Origin: Candidatus Aminicenantota bacterium
Lineage (GTDB): Bacteria > Acidobacteriota > Aminicenantia > UBA2199
Assembly (NCBI GenBank): GCA_030671465.1
Contig: DAOVIP010000035.1
Coordinates: forward strand, 1-10,023
DNA: 10,023 nucleotides
Reading direction: 5' to 3'
The notes beneath the pieces are model-generated. The model had not been told where the DNA came from. It worked only from the letters and a program-made list of their open reading frames with translations, and did not search any database. How positions within the stretch are numbered: the stretch's first letter is position 1; every line of letters begins with the position of its first letter. Both the position numbers and the translations under genes were made by a program. This document shows positions 7,910 to 10,023 of the stretch, piece after piece.

Positions 7910-10023
7910 ATGAAAAAAAACCATTTTAAGATTTTTATTTTATGTTTCCTGTTTTCACTTCTTTTCCTGGTGGTTTTGCTGGGAGTTAAACAGATTCGCT
8001 ATAACCGTTGGTTGAGCCATGAAGCCCTGGAAAAAGGGGAATTGCTTTCGGAAAGAATTCTGGAACCCGAGCGTATCTTGTGGGCCAGAAGGCTGGAACT
8101 GACCCGGCAGACGGCACTGTTTTTTCAAGAACTGCTGGAAAGAAATGTTAAGCCAAGGCGCCGGGTCTTTTCAACCAGCGGCAGCAGCCAGAGATATTTC
8201 AGTCAGGATAAGCGAGACCAGAGCTCAATGGGAATTTTTATTTCGTCACGGGATGTGGGAAAAAATGAGGTGAATAAAATAATTCAGGGTTTTGCTCTGT
8301 TGGAGTCCCGGTTATCATCCGTCCGTGGCCAGGTGTTCAATACATTTTTCATTTCCAAGGATAACTGGCTTTTCGTAAGTCCGGGAAAGTGGATTGCCAA
8401 TATCGGAGATGGGCATGATTTGAGAAATGATATTTTTTACCAGGCAGCTACCCCGGAAAAAAACCCCGATAAGTCTTTCATCACCACCGAAATATATTAT
8501 GATGACATCTGGGAACACTGGATGATTGGATTGTTGATTCCAGTCTATATCAATGATGAATTCAAAGGGATTGCCGGGCACAATGTAATTGTTGATGATT
8601 TTATAATGCATGCCCAAGCCAGAAAATATTTGGAAAATGGCCAATTGTACCTGGTCAACCGGGATTCTGAGATTATCCTGCACCGGGATCTGATGACCTT
8701 ATATCAGAACCGGGACTTTGAGATGAACCAGAAATTTGCTTTTGAGAATGCGGTACATGACCCGGTGGCCAGAGCCGTTTTGGACCGTGTCCAAACGGGG
8801 ACTGACCATGCACTACTTGTCCCGGCAGGTGGGGAAAACCAGATTGCGGTGATCCGACAGCTTCCCGGGCTGGAGTGGCGGCTTGTCTGGGTGCAGGAGC
8901 AGGATCAGTTGATTGGAAATCTGAACCAGGGAATCCGGGAGTTTATTCTGATTTGCTTTGTGGTTTTTGTTATATTTTTGCTCTTGTTCTTGATTTTTTT
9001 CAGAACCGCTTTGGTTACCCCCATCAAATCCATTATTAAAAATCTATCGAATTTTCAAACCGGAACCGAGGTTATTGTTCAAGATAGAAAAACCCAATTT
9101 TTTCTGTTAAATGAATTGTTCAGCAATATTGAAAATGTGTTTGTTCGATTGAGCTCGAATGTCAAGGAAATCGAAGAATCCAAAGAATATGTCGATACCC
9201 TGATGAAAACCGTTCAGGTTTTTATCATTGTAATGGATAAGAAATTGAAGCCGATATATATGAATGAATATGCCCTGAAAAAACTGGAAATCAACCGGGA
9301 TGAAATATCCAAGTTGAACATATTTCATTACATTGATAAGCCTTTTTTAAAGGAAATTGCACAGGAATTTGATAAATCCGACAATATCCTTAACAAAGAA
9401 ACCTTCATGATCTTAAGGAATGGCAAGACCATTGATGTCAACATTTCCATATCGAAATTTTTCAACACCTCGAATCAATTGATCGGGTATATTTCAGTGG
9501 TGGATGATATTACCAAAAGAAAAAAAGCCGAAATGAACCTGAAAAATCAAATTGCCTTTTCCCGTCAGATATTTCGGGCCATACCGGATATAATTTTAAT
9601 TGTTGATACCAATCTGAAGATTGTATTCTACAATCAAAAAGCAGAGAAAATCATTGAAATGGCTTCCGGAGAAGAGAGAAACATTTCTGCTTTTTTATCC
9701 ACAGAATCGCTGGAAACCGGATTTGATGAATCCTTGCGGAATACCATCAACAAAGGAAGATTTATCAAACAGATCAATGTGCTGAATCCGTTTAAGCAGG
9801 GCTTTAATTATGTGGATCTGATCATTGAACCTCTGAAATCAACTTCTGAGATTATCGGGGGGTTGATTATCATGCGGGATATTTCGGAATGGAGAAACCT
9901 GACCGAGAGGATAAAAAACCTGCAGGAATTCATGGGCAGATTGATTGATGCCAGTCCTTATGCGGTCATATCGGTGAACAAATTTGACAATATCGCCATT
10001 TGGAACAAGGAAGCGGAACACCT
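7910..10023 (+). CDS. Transmembrane sensor with dCache, HAMP-like and multiple PAS domains; output domain beyond window
   Basis: The frame is open from ATG 7910 to the right edge (704 codons). Order: transmembrane helix 1 (6-26); extracytoplasmic dCache-type sensor (about 40-335), with the membrane-distal lobe ending in IPVYINDEFKGIAGHNV (210-226) and the proximal lobe opening at GQLYLVNRDSEIILHRD (244-260); transmembrane helix 2 (about 344-364); a HAMP-like segment starting LVTPIKSIIKNLSNFQTG (368-385); PAS 1 (about 428-535, ending in the PAC-type VVDDITKRKKAE); PAS 2 (about 550-662, with IPDIILIVDTNLKIVFYNQKA and IIMRDISEW); and the opening of PAS 3 (from 671, ASPYAVISVNKFDNIAIWNKEAE). A histidine kinase, cyclase, diguanylate cyclase or phosphatase could follow; the part seen cannot say. 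An in-frame TGA directly precedes the ATG, fixing the start; the ribosome site is poor, so coupling to the upstream gene is likely. Confidence 0.85.
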   Translation, partial: MKKNHFKIFILCFLFSLLFLVVLLGVKQIRYNRWLSHEALEKGELLSERILEPERILWARRLELTRQTALFFQELLERNVKPRRRVFSTSGSSQRYFSQDKRDQSSMGIFISSRDVGKNEVNKIIQGFALLESRLSSVRGQVFNTFFISKDNWLFVSPGKWIANIGDGHDLRNDIFYQAATPEKNPDKSFITTEIYYDDIWEHWMIGLLIPVYINDEFKGIAGHNVIVDDFIMHAQARKYLENGQLYLVNRDSEIILHRDLMTLYQNRDFEMNQKFAFENAVHDPVARAVLDRVQTGTDHALLVPAGGENQIAVIRQLPGLEWRLVWVQEQDQLIGNLNQGIREFILICFVVFVIFLLLFLIFFRTALVTPIKSIIKNLSNFQTGTEVIVQDRKTQFFLLNELFSNIENVFVRLSSNVKEIEESKEYVDTLMKTVQVFIIVMDKKLKPIYMNEYALKKLEINRDEISKLNIFHYIDKPFLKEIAQEFDKSDNILNKETFMILRNGKTIDVNISISKFFNTSNQLIGYISVVDDITKRKKAEMNLKNQIAFSRQIFRAIPDIILIVDTNLKIVFYNQKAEKIIEMASGEERNISAFLSTESLETGFDESLRNTINKGRFIKQINVLNPFKQGFNYVDLIIEPLKSTSEIIGGLIIMRDISEWRNLTERIKNLQEFMGRLIDASPYAVISVNKFDNIAIWNKEAEH

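Noticed and set aside
8315..8683. Minus-strand open frame of 122 codons
   Set aside because: Antisense to the dCache sensor, whose frame is continuous and motif-rich through the region.

Overview
The window looks like an ordinary chromosomal stretch from a moderately AT-rich, Gram-negative-type (diderm) bacterium. A heptose-pathway isomerase, a membrane-anchored penicillin-binding-protein-like transpeptidase, a secreted TolB-like/TPR protein and an E. coli-type glutamate dehydrogenase all fit that. Gene spacing is tight and the promoters are sigma70-like, with three perfect TTGACA -35 boxes. No signature fixes the phylum. I see no insertion sequence, integrase, CRISPR array, tRNA or rRNA.

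Left half (1-5116) is read on the minus strand. From its promoter near 5181-5211 it runs gmhA (sedoheptulose-7-phosphate isomerase), then a transpeptidase with a very small pedestal, then a secreted TolB-like/TPR protein. The first two genes overlap by 11 bases and the second and third are separated by one base, so they look translationally coupled. A separate promoter at 1372-1400 drives a YfgM-like membrane-anchored TPR protein and probably the class I/II aminotransferase that runs off the left edge.

Right half (5220-10023) is read on the plus strand. gdhA (NADP-type glutamate dehydrogenase) has its own promoter and a strong intrinsic terminator. A new promoter at 6746-6774 then drives a membrane-anchored protein made of two copies of an unrecognised domain. 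Nineteen bases later comes a large transmembrane dCache-HAMP-PAS sensor whose output domain lies past the right edge.

The gmhA and gdhA transcripts diverge from one 176-base region in which the two -35 boxes form a perfect inverted repeat. The points most worth a second look are the unusual transpeptidase and its coupled partners, the duplicated-domain protein beside the sensor, and the compact divergent promoter. No complete new defence or mobile system is visible.
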